DNA from: Bacillota bacterium
GTDB taxonomy: Bacteria > Bacillota > Clostridia > Christensenellales > Christensenellaceae
Reading direction: 5' to 3'
DNA length: 64,000 bases
Assembly (NCBI GenBank): GCA_023408315.1
Contig: JAEYKI010000015.1
Coordinates: 124,001-188,000, forward strand
Below, piece by piece: positions 25,370 to 32,022 of the stretch; positions within the stretch are counted from its first letter, which is position 1, and each line of letters opens with the position of its first letter. The notes under the pieces are model-generated. The model was not told where the DNA came from. It did no database searches and saw only the letters and a list, made by a program, of their open reading frames with translations. The position numbers were made by a program, and so were the translations under genes.

Positions 25370-27390
25370 GCGATACCCTCCTGTTGTTTCCATTTGGCAA
25401 ATATACGCGGCACGTCTGGTGTTTGGTCATCTTCCAGCTTCTTTTTCCTTTCTAAAGAAGCCGTCGCGTCGCCTTCCGCTGTACTTCCCATCACGATTAC
25501 GTTATTTAGGTCAGGCACAAGAATTTCATTTCCCTTTTTATCGCGCTTGAATAGCGGGTTGCCACGCTTGTCGTGCCCGACTTTATCAACCATCGCCATA
25601 AAAATATTATAGTCTGCCATAGTTCCGCTTTTTTCTTCATTATCAATCTGATTCTGTGTTTTCTTTTGAAGAAACAATACGGAAGTTTGCGTTCCGTTAC
25701 GTGGTTGGAATGTATCCACATTTAGGTCAAGACTTGCAATGATTTTTGTATTTCGTATTAACCATTCACGGATATAGCCAAGCCCCGGAGACCCGAGAAT
25801 GGAATCCGGTAAAACAATTCCAAGCCTGCCGCCCGGTTTGAGTAGCTGGATGCAACGCTCTATAAACAGTATTTCAGGTGGTACGGATGATTGCAAGCGG
25901 GAAGACATACTCCAAGAACCTGTCTTCTCTTTGTCTTCCCAAATGTGAGCAAGCTCAAACTGACGGAGTATATTCTCATCTTTTATCGGAATTTTGCTCC
26001 CAAATGGCGGATTCGTTACAATTACATCAAAAAAGCCAATCGTGTTTTGATTGCGAATCTCCGCTTTATTTACGCCAAGTGCCTCAGCCAGCTTACTCTT
26101 AAACTCATCTGTCCACTCATGCGGAGGCAGCAGTGAATTTGTTTGCAAAATATTCCCGCTGCCATCGTTATTCATCACCATGTTCATCTTCGTGGCCTTC
26201 ACGAGGTCGGGGTTAATGTCAAAACCAAAATAGTTTGTCTTTGCCATATCCGAAATTCTATCTTGAAACGCTCGTAACGTATCATTATCCCATTCCGTCT
26301 TTGCCTTACCAATTTGCTCAGCAAACTGTACCTCTAGCGAAGAAATAACATGGGTCATAGCATTAACAAGGAAGCCGCCCGTACCACACGAACTGTCCAA
26401 TACTCTTTCATTGATGGTGGGGTTTATCATTTCCACGACCATTTTCATGATATTACGTGGCGTAAAAAATTCACCGCGATCTCCGCGAAGATTAGCCCCA
26501 ACAATTTCTTCATATGCCTTACCTTTGATGTCAATATTGGTATTTAGCAAGCTGTATTTTTGCAATTCGCTGACTATGTAAGCCAAACTGCGCGGTGCAA
26601 GCAAAATCTCTTCGCTGGCTTCAAATATCTTCCCATGCTTTTTTTTAACACGAGAAAAAATTTGCGAGATACGCTTTTTTACGGTTAGCTGGCCGTCTGG
26701 GTTGTTACGTTCTTTTGATGTGGCATAGAAGTCGAGCGGTGCGGGAATATTCTTTTCATCTTCTATTTTACAGAATATCACTTTTAGTAATTCAAAAAAA
26801 GCCGGCTGTTTTTGTAATCCATCATTAACGTATATATGATTGTGGCACGTTTTAAAAACAAAAAGCAAATTGTCGTCCGAAGCATTTTTTAGAGTATTCC
26901 GCTTAGGGCGATCAATGTCTTCAAGGTTTCCATCTGCTGAAGGTATATCGTTAAAGTCGTCAAAGCTGATTTTTCCCTGCTCATCGACAACCTTACGGTA
27001 AACTTCTTTTTGTTTACCATTCGTCCACATACCCCACTCACAATTCGGGCAGGCAGACATATAAGATTTAAGTTGTCCTACGCCATCGGAAGTGCTATTC
27101 GGCTCTATGGTTTCCTTTTTGCATTCGATAATTATCCGTATATTTTGTTGTGTTAAGTCTGCACAACCTTTATCAAATATTACAATATCTGCCCGTTTCT
27201 TACTTGAACCAAGTTGGAGGGTGTATTCAATCTTAATTTGGGCAGTCATGTATTTATGTTCGTTTATAAGACGTTTTTCTATTGTTTGCCGGACGTATTC
27301 TTCGGGGGTATCATTACGGAATTTTCCGTCTATGTAGTCGCATATTTTTCCTTCAGGAATTACAATAACCTTTCTTTCAGTAATTGCCAT
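25363..27390 (-). CDS. Fused restriction nuclease-adenine methyltransferase (HsdR_N + N6 methylase)
   Basis: A 675-residue bifunctional enzyme. Residues about 30-150 form a type I HsdR N-terminal-like PD-(D/E)xK domain: RADIVIF with Asp68, IIIECKKE with Glu89 and Lys91, then DGVGQLKSYM and WGMWTNG. Residues about 280-600 are an HsdM-type methylase: GEFFTPRNIMKMVVEM, SAM motif I DSSCGTGGFLVNAM (Ser replaces Pro of DPxCGTG), and catalytic VTNPPFGSK. No ATP-dependent translocase domain or separate HsdR gene is present. With the adjacent S subunit this is the architecture of BcgI-like type IIB enzymes, or of a compact type I relative. It protects the element or excludes other DNA. Confidence 0.87.
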   Translation of the reverse strand: MAITERKVIVIPEGKICDYIDGKFRNDTPEEYVRQTIEKRLINEHKYMTAQIKIEYTLQLGSSKKRADIVIFDKGCADLTQQNIRIIIECKKETIEPNSTSDGVGQLKSYMSACPNCEWGMWTNGKQKEVYRKVVDEQGKISFDDFNDIPSADGNLEDIDRPKRNTLKNASDDNLLFVFKTCHNHIYVNDGLQKQPAFFELLKVIFCKIEDEKNIPAPLDFYATSKERNNPDGQLTVKKRISQIFSRVKKKHGKIFEASEEILLAPRSLAYIVSELQKYSLLNTNIDIKGKAYEEIVGANLRGDRGEFFTPRNIMKMVVEMINPTINERVLDSSCGTGGFLVNAMTHVISSLEVQFAEQIGKAKTEWDNDTLRAFQDRISDMAKTNYFGFDINPDLVKATKMNMVMNNDGSGNILQTNSLLPPHEWTDEFKSKLAEALGVNKAEIRNQNTIGFFDVIVTNPPFGSKIPIKDENILRQFELAHIWEDKEKTGSWSMSSRLQSSVPPEILFIERCIQLLKPGGRLGIVLPDSILGSPGLGYIREWLIRNTKIIASLDLNVDTFQPRNGTQTSVLFLQKKTQNQIDNEEKSGTMADYNIFMAMVDKVGHDKRGNPLFKRDKKGNEILVPDLNNVIVMGSTAEGDATASLERKKKLEDDQTPDVPRIFAKWKQQEGIAW

Positions 27391-27452
27391 GCGATTCCCC
27401 CCCTAGACAGAAACTATTAAAGTGCCTATATTTGCATAAAAAGACCATAAAT

Positions 27453-27481
27453 ATTATACTTTTTTATACTGTTTTTGTCTA
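27453..27481 (-). promoter_or_regulatory. Promoter of the restriction-modification operon
   Basis: On the minus strand TAGACA (27481-27476), a 17-bp spacer and TATAAT (27458-27453), followed by a leader of about 55 nt before the methylase start. The -10 is consensus. Confidence 0.6.
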
Positions 27482-28053
27482 TAAAAAAGCCATATAAAAG
27501 TGAGGTGTGACTTTTTATCAAATTTTGTTGCGCTCCGGAACCATAATATGTTAATGTACTTGCAGAGTCTATTGCTGGTATGCCGAAAGCCATACACGTT
27601 TATACGCAATGGCTCTGACCCCGGTAGTTCAAATCCTAGTAGTTCAAACAATAAGTACGCCATATCTGTGTTCATGGCACAAATATGAGCATTAAAAGGA
27701 AAAATCAGTAATACCCTTATTAAAAATTAAGGAAATAAACAACAATAGGTGTTTTATGCCCTTTTGCGGGTTGAAATCTGTATTTTCATAGAAAACACAG
27801 AAAAATAGCAACGGGCAAGTATGCCAACGTCAATAAAGTAAGCATTGCTTATGCGGTGCTTTATAATCCTAGTAACATAAAAAGCACAGTTAAAGATAGT
27901 GCTTTTATAACCCTAGTAGTAATGGTTTTGTTAGCACCGTTGCCCGTCGGGGGATTCTAAACAATCATCCGACACAAATTAGAAATCTGAATAAGGAGGT
28001 AGTAACAACTGTCCAAGGACAGTATCCTAAAGCAAGGTAAGGAGGTAGCACAC
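27482..28053. other. Long non-coding leader region of the element with CCTAGTA repeats
   Basis: A 570-bp region with no convincing gene. GTAGTTCAAA is repeated directly at 27624 and 27639. The 7-mer CCTAGTA occurs at 27635, 27868 and 27912 in the same orientation, again at 29211, and its last six bases recur in the origin loop at 29310. ACGGGCAA (near 27810) and TTGCCCGT (27939-27946) form a long-range inverted repeat enclosing the competing hairpins at 27856-27908. Function unknown: possible Rep iterons or an attenuated 5' leader. Confidence 0.5.
27856..27908 (+). promoter_or_regulatory. Competing hairpins (attenuator-like) in the element leader
   Basis: AAAAGCAC at 27880-27887 can pair with GTGCTTT at 27856-27862 or with GTGCTTTT at 27899-27906. 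The two hairpins are mutually exclusive, and the flanks TTATAAYCCTAGTA are a direct repeat. The second hairpin ends in TTTTATAA, a weak terminator shape. Such switching structures precede regulated genes in Tn916-type elements. Confidence 0.4.
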
Positions 28054-28143
28054 ATGATGCAGAAATTTTTGTCCACCAGCATTTGCGATCTGCATACGAA
28101 CTCTAATAGACACAACGCTACCTCCGGCGTCGGCAACGCTTGA
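28054..28143 (+). CDS. Possible 29-residue leader peptide
   Basis: ATG 28054 is preceded by TAAGGAGGT with ideal spacing and encodes 29 residues beginning MMQKFLSTSICDLHTNSN. Its TGA stop overlaps the TTG start of the following gene (TTGA at 28140), as expected for translational coupling. It matches no protein family I know. A second AAGGAGG-like site about 60 bp upstream (near 27994) has no obvious reading frame of its own. Confidence 0.5.
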   Translation: MMQKFLSTSICDLHTNSNRHNATSGVGNA

Positions 28144-28622
28144 TTGAAAAACCGATGACAGCAGAAGAAAAACTGCTGTCAGAGGAACAAAGCAAACAAG
28201 CCAAAAAAATTAAAGAGTTGTGCAGCCTGATTTGCAGCCAACACGAAGAATTTGGCTCAAAAGTGATTAGGCTGTATAGCGAACAGGGCATTACCACCGC
28301 TCAACAGTTTGCGGATGCAACATGTCTTGACCCCGGAATTTACAGAAAGCTAAAAAGAGAGTCAAACGGCAACTACGAATTTGAAATTGTTTTAGCAATC
28401 TGTAAAGGACTGAATCGGGACTTGAAACATACAGAAGAACTCCTCGCAGATACGGGTCAAGCATTTATCCTCAGTAAACCCGGCCACGTCAAATATAAGC
28501 TCGCCTTTGAGTTGAATTTTGCCGAAGACATCGAGGTTTTTAATAAACTTCTGGTAAAATTGGGCGTGAGAAAATTGGGTAGCGGGCATTATGCCCCTAA
28601 AGAACATAAAGATACTGAATAA
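28140..28622 (+). CDS. Helix-turn-helix-like element protein
   Basis: A 160-residue protein. Residues about 50-105 (EQGITTAQQFADATCLDPGIYRKLKRE...ICKGLNRDLKHTEELLADTG) have the spacing of an XRE/Cro-type HTH followed by the helix that often reads LSxxELLxxAG. The N-terminus is strongly charged and helical. Neither TTG 28140, which overlaps the stop of the leader peptide, nor ATG 28155 has its own ribosome site, so coupled initiation is likely. A strong hairpin follows the stop. It may regulate the mobility module; this is inferred. Confidence 0.6.
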   Translation: MIEKPMTAEEKLLSEEQSKQAKKIKELCSLICSQHEEFGSKVIRLYSEQGITTAQQFADATCLDPGIYRKLKRESNGNYEFEIVLAICKGLNRDLKHTEELLADTGQAFILSKPGHVKYKLAFELNFAEDIEVFNKLLVKLGVRKLGSGHYAPKEHKDTE

Positions 28623-28630
28623 TAAGAAGT

Positions 28631-28662
28631 GACTCCATATACCATATACGGTGTATGGGGTC
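28631..28662 (+). terminator. Hairpin terminator within the element
   Basis: GACTCCATATACC pairs with GGTGTATGGGGTC (13 bp, two G-T pairs) around ATATAC, followed by ATTTTCCGTTTT. Confidence 0.65.
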
Positions 28663-28888
28663 ATTTTCCGTTTTGTCAAAACATAGATACCCCAGTATTA
28701 AACGCATTTTTTAACATACTGGATTTTTAAATTCATTAAGCTATTAAGTAAAAATTTCTTTTAAATAAAGCCTTTTCCCATATCTACGTTGTGTTTTTGA
28801 CAAAAATATCTTTTTATTTTCATTGCTGTAGAATAAAAATACGGGATGCATCACCGCCAATAATTTTTTGGAGAAGGAGCGAAACATA

Positions 28889-29215
28889 ATGATTCTACGA
28901 GACGTAAAAATTGACGTAAAAGTCACCCTAGGTGAGCGATACTGGCTGGTCGGCGTGACCCCCATAAGGGAATATATTGATGGCCAGCGAACCGATAAGA
29001 TAATCGGTTACAGGTACATAACATGCTTGCCGGAGCGGGGCATGGATAAGGTTGGTGTACGAATAGAAGGCCGTCAGTTGATGGAAGCGCCGAGTGGCGG
29101 AGGGTATGTCGAAGTTAAATATGCTGACCTAGATGTGTACATCTACGGCCCAACTGGTCATGAACAGGTTGGAATGCGCGCCACAGGCATATCACTAGCA
29201 ACAGCCAAGTCCTAG
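28889..29215 (+). CDS. Conserved-looking element protein, unknown function
   Basis: A 108-residue protein starting at ATG 28889 behind GGAGAAGGAG. It appears to be mostly beta structure: VKIDVKVTLGERYWLVGV, IIGYRYITCLPERGMD, VGVRIEG, VEVKYADLDVYIYG. Position and size resemble the small proteins at the left of Tn916-type transfer modules (the Orf22/Orf23, DUF961 group), but I cannot see a firm signature. It lies 266 bp behind the HTH-like gene and directly before the structured origin region, so a role in Rep or origin binding is possible but unproven. Confidence 0.55.
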   Translation: MILRDVKIDVKVTLGERYWLVGVTPIREYIDGQRTDKIIGYRYITCLPERGMDKVGVRIEGRQLMEAPSGGGYVEVKYADLDVYIYGPTGHEQVGMRATGISLATAKS

Positions 29216-29235
29216 TAATGCGGCGTAGCGCAGCC

Positions 29236-29278
29236 GGGGAGGGAGAAAAGCGTTCCCTCAAAAGGGGAATGCCTCCCC
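29236..29278. other. Nested hairpin next to the rolling-circle origin
   Basis: An outer stem GGGGAGG (29236-29242) with CCTCCCC (29272-29278), and an inner stem GCGTTCCC (29250-29257) with GGGAATGC (29265-29272, one G-T); the two share one base and may be alternatives. A CGGC/GCCG mini-hairpin follows at about 29281-29295. The run of strong structures up to the origin hairpin could serve as a protein-binding or single-strand origin region. Confidence 0.5.
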
Positions 29279-29298
29279 CTCGGCGGCGTGAGCCGTCC

Positions 29299-29330
29299 CA
29301 TAAGGGTGGCTAGTATTACCCACCCTTATG
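29299..29330 (+). other. CRESS-type rolling-circle origin hairpin with TAGTATTAC
   Basis: A perfect 11-bp stem, CATAAGGGTGG (29299-29309) and CCACCCTTATG (29320-29330), closes a 10-nt loop CTAGTATTAC. The loop contains TAGTATTAC at 29311-29319, the circovirus-type nonanucleotide (geminiviruses use TAATATTAC), which is nicked between TAGTATT and AC. It lies 42 bp upstream of the rep gene. The stem, loop and position together support a Rep-nicked origin (dso and perhaps oriT). Confidence 0.85.
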
Positions 29331-29371
29331 AAAACAAATGAAGCAGTCGCAGATTGCAGAAAGGAGGAACA

Positions 29372-29644
29372 ATGTCTACGCAAGCAAGGAAATGGCATAT
29401 AGTTTGGAACACCTGTCCATTTGGCCGCGATGAAATAATTGAACGGATTATGCGGTGTAAGCCACGCTATGCATGTTTTTCACTTGAAGCAGCATCTTCA
29501 ACGGGTACACTCCATTATCACATATTCCTATTTGCGGCACCTATTCGCTTTACAACTCTAAAACGCCGTTTCCCCGGCGCACACATTGAGGTAGCCTATG
29601 GGACCGCAAAAGAAAACCGAGCTTACATCACAAAAAACTGCTGA
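29372..29644 (+). CDS. Rep/relaxase HUH endonuclease domain, N-terminal part of a frameshifted gene
   Basis: A 90-residue reading frame from ATG 29372 (AAGGAGG upstream) covering a complete HUH domain. Motif I is KWHIVWNTC (residues 7-15), motif II is LHYHIFLF with His48 and His50 as metal ligands, and motif III is RAYITKN with the single nicking Tyr85 and Lys88. This one-tyrosine layout is that of CRESS-type Reps and related Rep-type relaxases. It ends at TGC TGA just after a run of six A. Removing one A (or a +1 shift) gives YITKTADNFWEYG and joins the helicase part in the next frame. The preceding origin hairpin is its expected target. Confidence 0.85.
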   Translation: MSTQARKWHIVWNTCPFGRDEIIERIMRCKPRYACFSLEAASSTGTLHYHIFLFAAPIRFTTLKRRFPGAHIEVAYGTAKENRAYITKNC

Positions 29645-30263
29645 TAATTTTTGGGAATATGGCAAACTACCTGATGAAAGAGAAGAAAAAAATCCACAAA
29701 CTTTTGAGCTTATAGACAGTATAAAGCAAGGAAAACGTACTCTGGAAATATTGTACGACTTTCCGAATTTGGCTTTGCGTGTCCGTGATCTTGAAATTTT
29801 GAGACAGACTGTATTATCAGAACGCTATGCAACCGAAATCCGTAATGTTGAAACGATATATTTTGGAGGAGCATTTGCAGATAAAATTAAACGGATTTAT
29901 GAAAGATATAATGACATTTGCCGGATTACACATTTCAACCGCTCGGGGCAGGGCATATTATACGATAATTATGCTGCAAATGATATATTGCTACTGCAAG
30001 CCCAAGATTTCAATTTGTCGTTAATGCCAATTCAAGAGCTAATTACACTTGCTGAGGGCTACCCATTATATTTAAGAGCACGATATACAAACCGCGTTGC
30101 GTGTTTTACAAAACTATTTATTGTCAGTGATTTTTCTATTATGGAACAGTATAAGGACGTTCAGTTGCATTTCCCACAGGATTGGCAAAGGCTATTGAAC
30201 CATATAACCAAAGTGGTTGAATTCCATCCAGACGGAACAACCGAGGAAATCTACTTAAAATGA
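29598..30263 (+). CDS. Rep C-terminal part: superfamily 3 helicase-like domain lacking ATPase motifs
   Basis: This frame continues the Rep protein from about 29640 (ADNFWEYGKLPDERE, typical after the HUH domain) to 30263. Its layout follows CRESS Rep helicases, but the motifs are altered. Where GPPGTGKS is expected there is GGAFADKI, which keeps only the first Gly and the Lys. Walker B is ILLLQAQDF, and motif C TSN is VSD. The strand LYDNYAANDILLL and the late PQDWQRLLNHITKVVEF still align. The domain is therefore probably folded but not an active ATPase. The apparent ATG at 29598 overlaps the HUH frame and has no ribosome site, so independent translation is unlikely. The FtsK-like gene begins 12 bp later. 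Confidence 0.75.
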   Translation: MGPQKKTELTSQKTADNFWEYGKLPDEREEKNPQTFELIDSIKQGKRTLEILYDFPNLALRVRDLEILRQTVLSERYATEIRNVETIYFGGAFADKIKRIYERYNDICRITHFNRSGQGILYDNYAANDILLLQAQDFNLSLMPIQELITLAEGYPLYLRARYTNRVACFTKLFIVSDFSIMEQYKDVQLHFPQDWQRLLNHITKVVEFHPDGTTEEIYLK

Positions 30264-30275
30264 GGAGAAATAACA

Positions 30276-31616
30276 ATGGATAAAAATCAAAAATTTGAAC
30301 TGAGACGGGAAACGGAGAGAACCATTCTTTACTTACGTCTCAAGCAAGGGGTAAATACGGTCTTTTCTGAATTGCTTAACCTTACCATCATGATGGGTTA
30401 TTTATTAGGAGTTGTACTAATATTGGTTTCGACACGTACTTTCGGCTTTGAAATAGTCGGAATCGATCTGCCCAACGAAATCTACTCCCCGATTTGGGCG
30501 GTAATATTCTTTTCGTATCTGGGTATCTGCCTGTTTTTGTTTTTTTTGGTAGCAGGTACACCACTGGGAGGAAAAAGGATAGCTAACAATCTGCGCCGCA
30601 GCGGGCCGGTAAACCAAGCAGGAGAACCACCAATCCTGCTCGCCAAGCGCAAGAGCGAAGATAATCCACGTGTTACTGTGATGGAATTTGCGGCTAACGC
30701 AATACCCCTCTCTGCCTTTTTGGACAAAATAGGGGATATAGAGGCCGCATTGGATGTACACGTGATGAAGATCACAGAGGGTTCAAGCAAACGGCGTATC
30801 CTATTATATGTAGTCCTTGCAAAATATCATTTGCCCAAAACTCTCTATTGGAGAAATGAATATTTGAGTATGAAGAATTTTGTACTGGTTCTAGGCGAGA
30901 ATCTTCTTGGGAAAGTAACTGTAAATCTCGCCCGTATCCCTCATATATTGCTCGGAGGCTCGACAGGCTCGGGCAAGACAAAATTGCTCCAACTCCTGCT
31001 TCTGCAATGTATTCTTAAAGGTGCTCGTGTTATATTGGCTGACTTCAAGGGCGGAGCCGACTTTGGTAAAATTTGGCGTAAACGCTGTGAATTTGTTTGT
31101 GACGAAGATACCCTTATTATTGTTCTCCGCAAAATAGTAAATGAATTGGACCGTAGAAAGATTGTTTTGAGCCGTTGCGAATGTGCAGATATTGATGAGT
31201 ATAATCAACGCTATAAAGCTAAAATGCAGCGAATAATATTTGCTTGCGATGAAGTAGGTGCGTTGCTTTCAAAGACAGGTGCAAGCAAGGAACAAAAAGA
31301 AAAGATTGCGCTGATTGAAGGCTACTTGACAACGATTGCTTGCCTTGGGAGGTCATTCGGAATCACCCTTATCTTAGCCACCCAAAGACCAGACATGGAT
31401 ACATTGCCAGGAAAAGTAAAATCTGTAATTGACTGCCGCGTGTGCGGACGCGCTTCGAATGTGCTATCTATGATAATACTTGATAACACCAGTGCAAATG
31501 AACAAATCCCTAAAGATTCGCAAGGCCTCTTTATAATGCACGACGGCACTCTGTTCCAGGCATACCTCTTTGACGAAGAATATGCCTTTGATAGCACGTC
31601 GGATAATCAATTGTAG
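30276..31616 (+). CDS. FtsK/SpoIIIE-domain DNA translocase (TcpA/Orf21-like coupling protein)
   Basis: A 446-residue ATPase. Two N-terminal membrane helices (about residues 33-52 and 72-95) anchor it; a linker domain follows, then the FtsK motor with Walker A GGSTGSGKTKLL near 226, ILADFKGGADF, and Walker B RIIFACDEVGALL near 318, followed by LGRSFGITLILATQRPD. Size and layout match Orf21 of Tn916 and TcpA proteins, which bring the relaxase-DNA complex to the secretion channel. It starts behind GAGGAG, 12 bp after rep. With no secretion genes present, it would serve another element's conjugation machine. Confidence 0.88.
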   Translation: MDKNQKFELRRETERTILYLRLKQGVNTVFSELLNLTIMMGYLLGVVLILVSTRTFGFEIVGIDLPNEIYSPIWAVIFFSYLGICLFLFFLVAGTPLGGKRIANNLRRSGPVNQAGEPPILLAKRKSEDNPRVTVMEFAANAIPLSAFLDKIGDIEAALDVHVMKITEGSSKRRILLYVVLAKYHLPKTLYWRNEYLSMKNFVLVLGENLLGKVTVNLARIPHILLGGSTGSGKTKLLQLLLLQCILKGARVILADFKGGADFGKIWRKRCEFVCDEDTLIIVLRKIVNELDRRKIVLSRCECADIDEYNQRYKAKMQRIIFACDEVGALLSKTGASKEQKEKIALIEGYLTTIACLGRSFGITLILATQRPDMDTLPGKVKSVIDCRVCGRASNVLSMIILDNTSANEQIPKDSQGLFIMHDGTLFQAYLFDEEYAFDSTSDNQL

Positions 31617-31658
31617 GCAGTTTATTAAAAAGCCCAAGAAGTGGGGGTGATAAAAAGT

Positions 31659-31934
31659 ATGAACATTCCTCAGATAACGGGGATTGATGCTGCAATCCGC
31701 ATCTTTTATCAATACCCCGAAATTGGCTCAAAAGAAATGGCAGAGCTTTTCACATGTCATTCGCGGTCAACTATTAATAGGCTTAAAAAATTGGCGTATG
31801 AGCAGATGATACAAGATAACGTATATAGGCATGGAATGTATAAAATCAACACTTCGTCTGCATATAAGGCTTGGGGCATTGATATTGAAGATTTGGAGAA
31901 GCGCAGAAGTAAGCTGCAAAAATTGGGGCTATAA
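31659..31934 (+). CDS. Small winged-helix DNA-binding protein
   Basis: A 91-residue protein. Residues about 10-45 (AIRIFYQYPEIGSKEMAELF, then SRSTINRLKKLAYEQM) form a helix-turn-helix like those of ArsR/MarR or phage regulators, followed by a wing with YRHGMYKINT. ATG 31659 follows GGGGGTGA; an upstream GTG at 31641 is less well placed. It lies between the FtsK-like gene and the integrase, where excisionase or mobility regulators often lie. No standard Xis signature is visible, so excisionase activity is only a possibility. Confidence 0.65.
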   Translation: MNIPQITGIDAAIRIFYQYPEIGSKEMAELFTCHSRSTINRLKKLAYEQMIQDNVYRHGMYKINTSSAYKAWGIDIEDLEKRRSKLQKLGL

Positions 31935-31936
31935 AT

Positions 31937-32003
31937 GGGGGCTTGTCCTTGAATTTGAACAGTATTTAGGCTATGCTTTAAATACACTCAAGTGCAAGCC
32001 TCC
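31937..32003 (+). promoter_or_regulatory. Long imperfect hairpin before the integrase
   Basis: GGGGGCTTG (31937-31945) pairs with CAAGCCTCC (31995-32003), and CTTGA with TCAAG inside it, leaving a large AT-rich loop. It ends 7 bp before the integrase ribosome site GGAGGTGG and may modulate integrase translation or transcription. Confidence 0.4.
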
Positions 32004-32022
32004 ATTTTAAGGAGGTGGCAAA

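Noticed and set aside
23900..27390. Complete type I restriction system
   Set aside because: No HsdR helicase/translocase gene is present; the nuclease-like domain is fused to the methylase instead.
27454..27675. 73-residue minus-strand frame upstream of the methylase gene
   Set aside because: It overlaps the predicted promoter of the restriction operon, lacks a good ribosome site and matches nothing.
29625..29650. Programmed -1 frameshifting at A AAA AAC in rep
   Set aside because: A -1 shift leads to a frame that ends after about 25 codons; joining the helicase frame requires +1 or -2, so this slippery site does not explain it.
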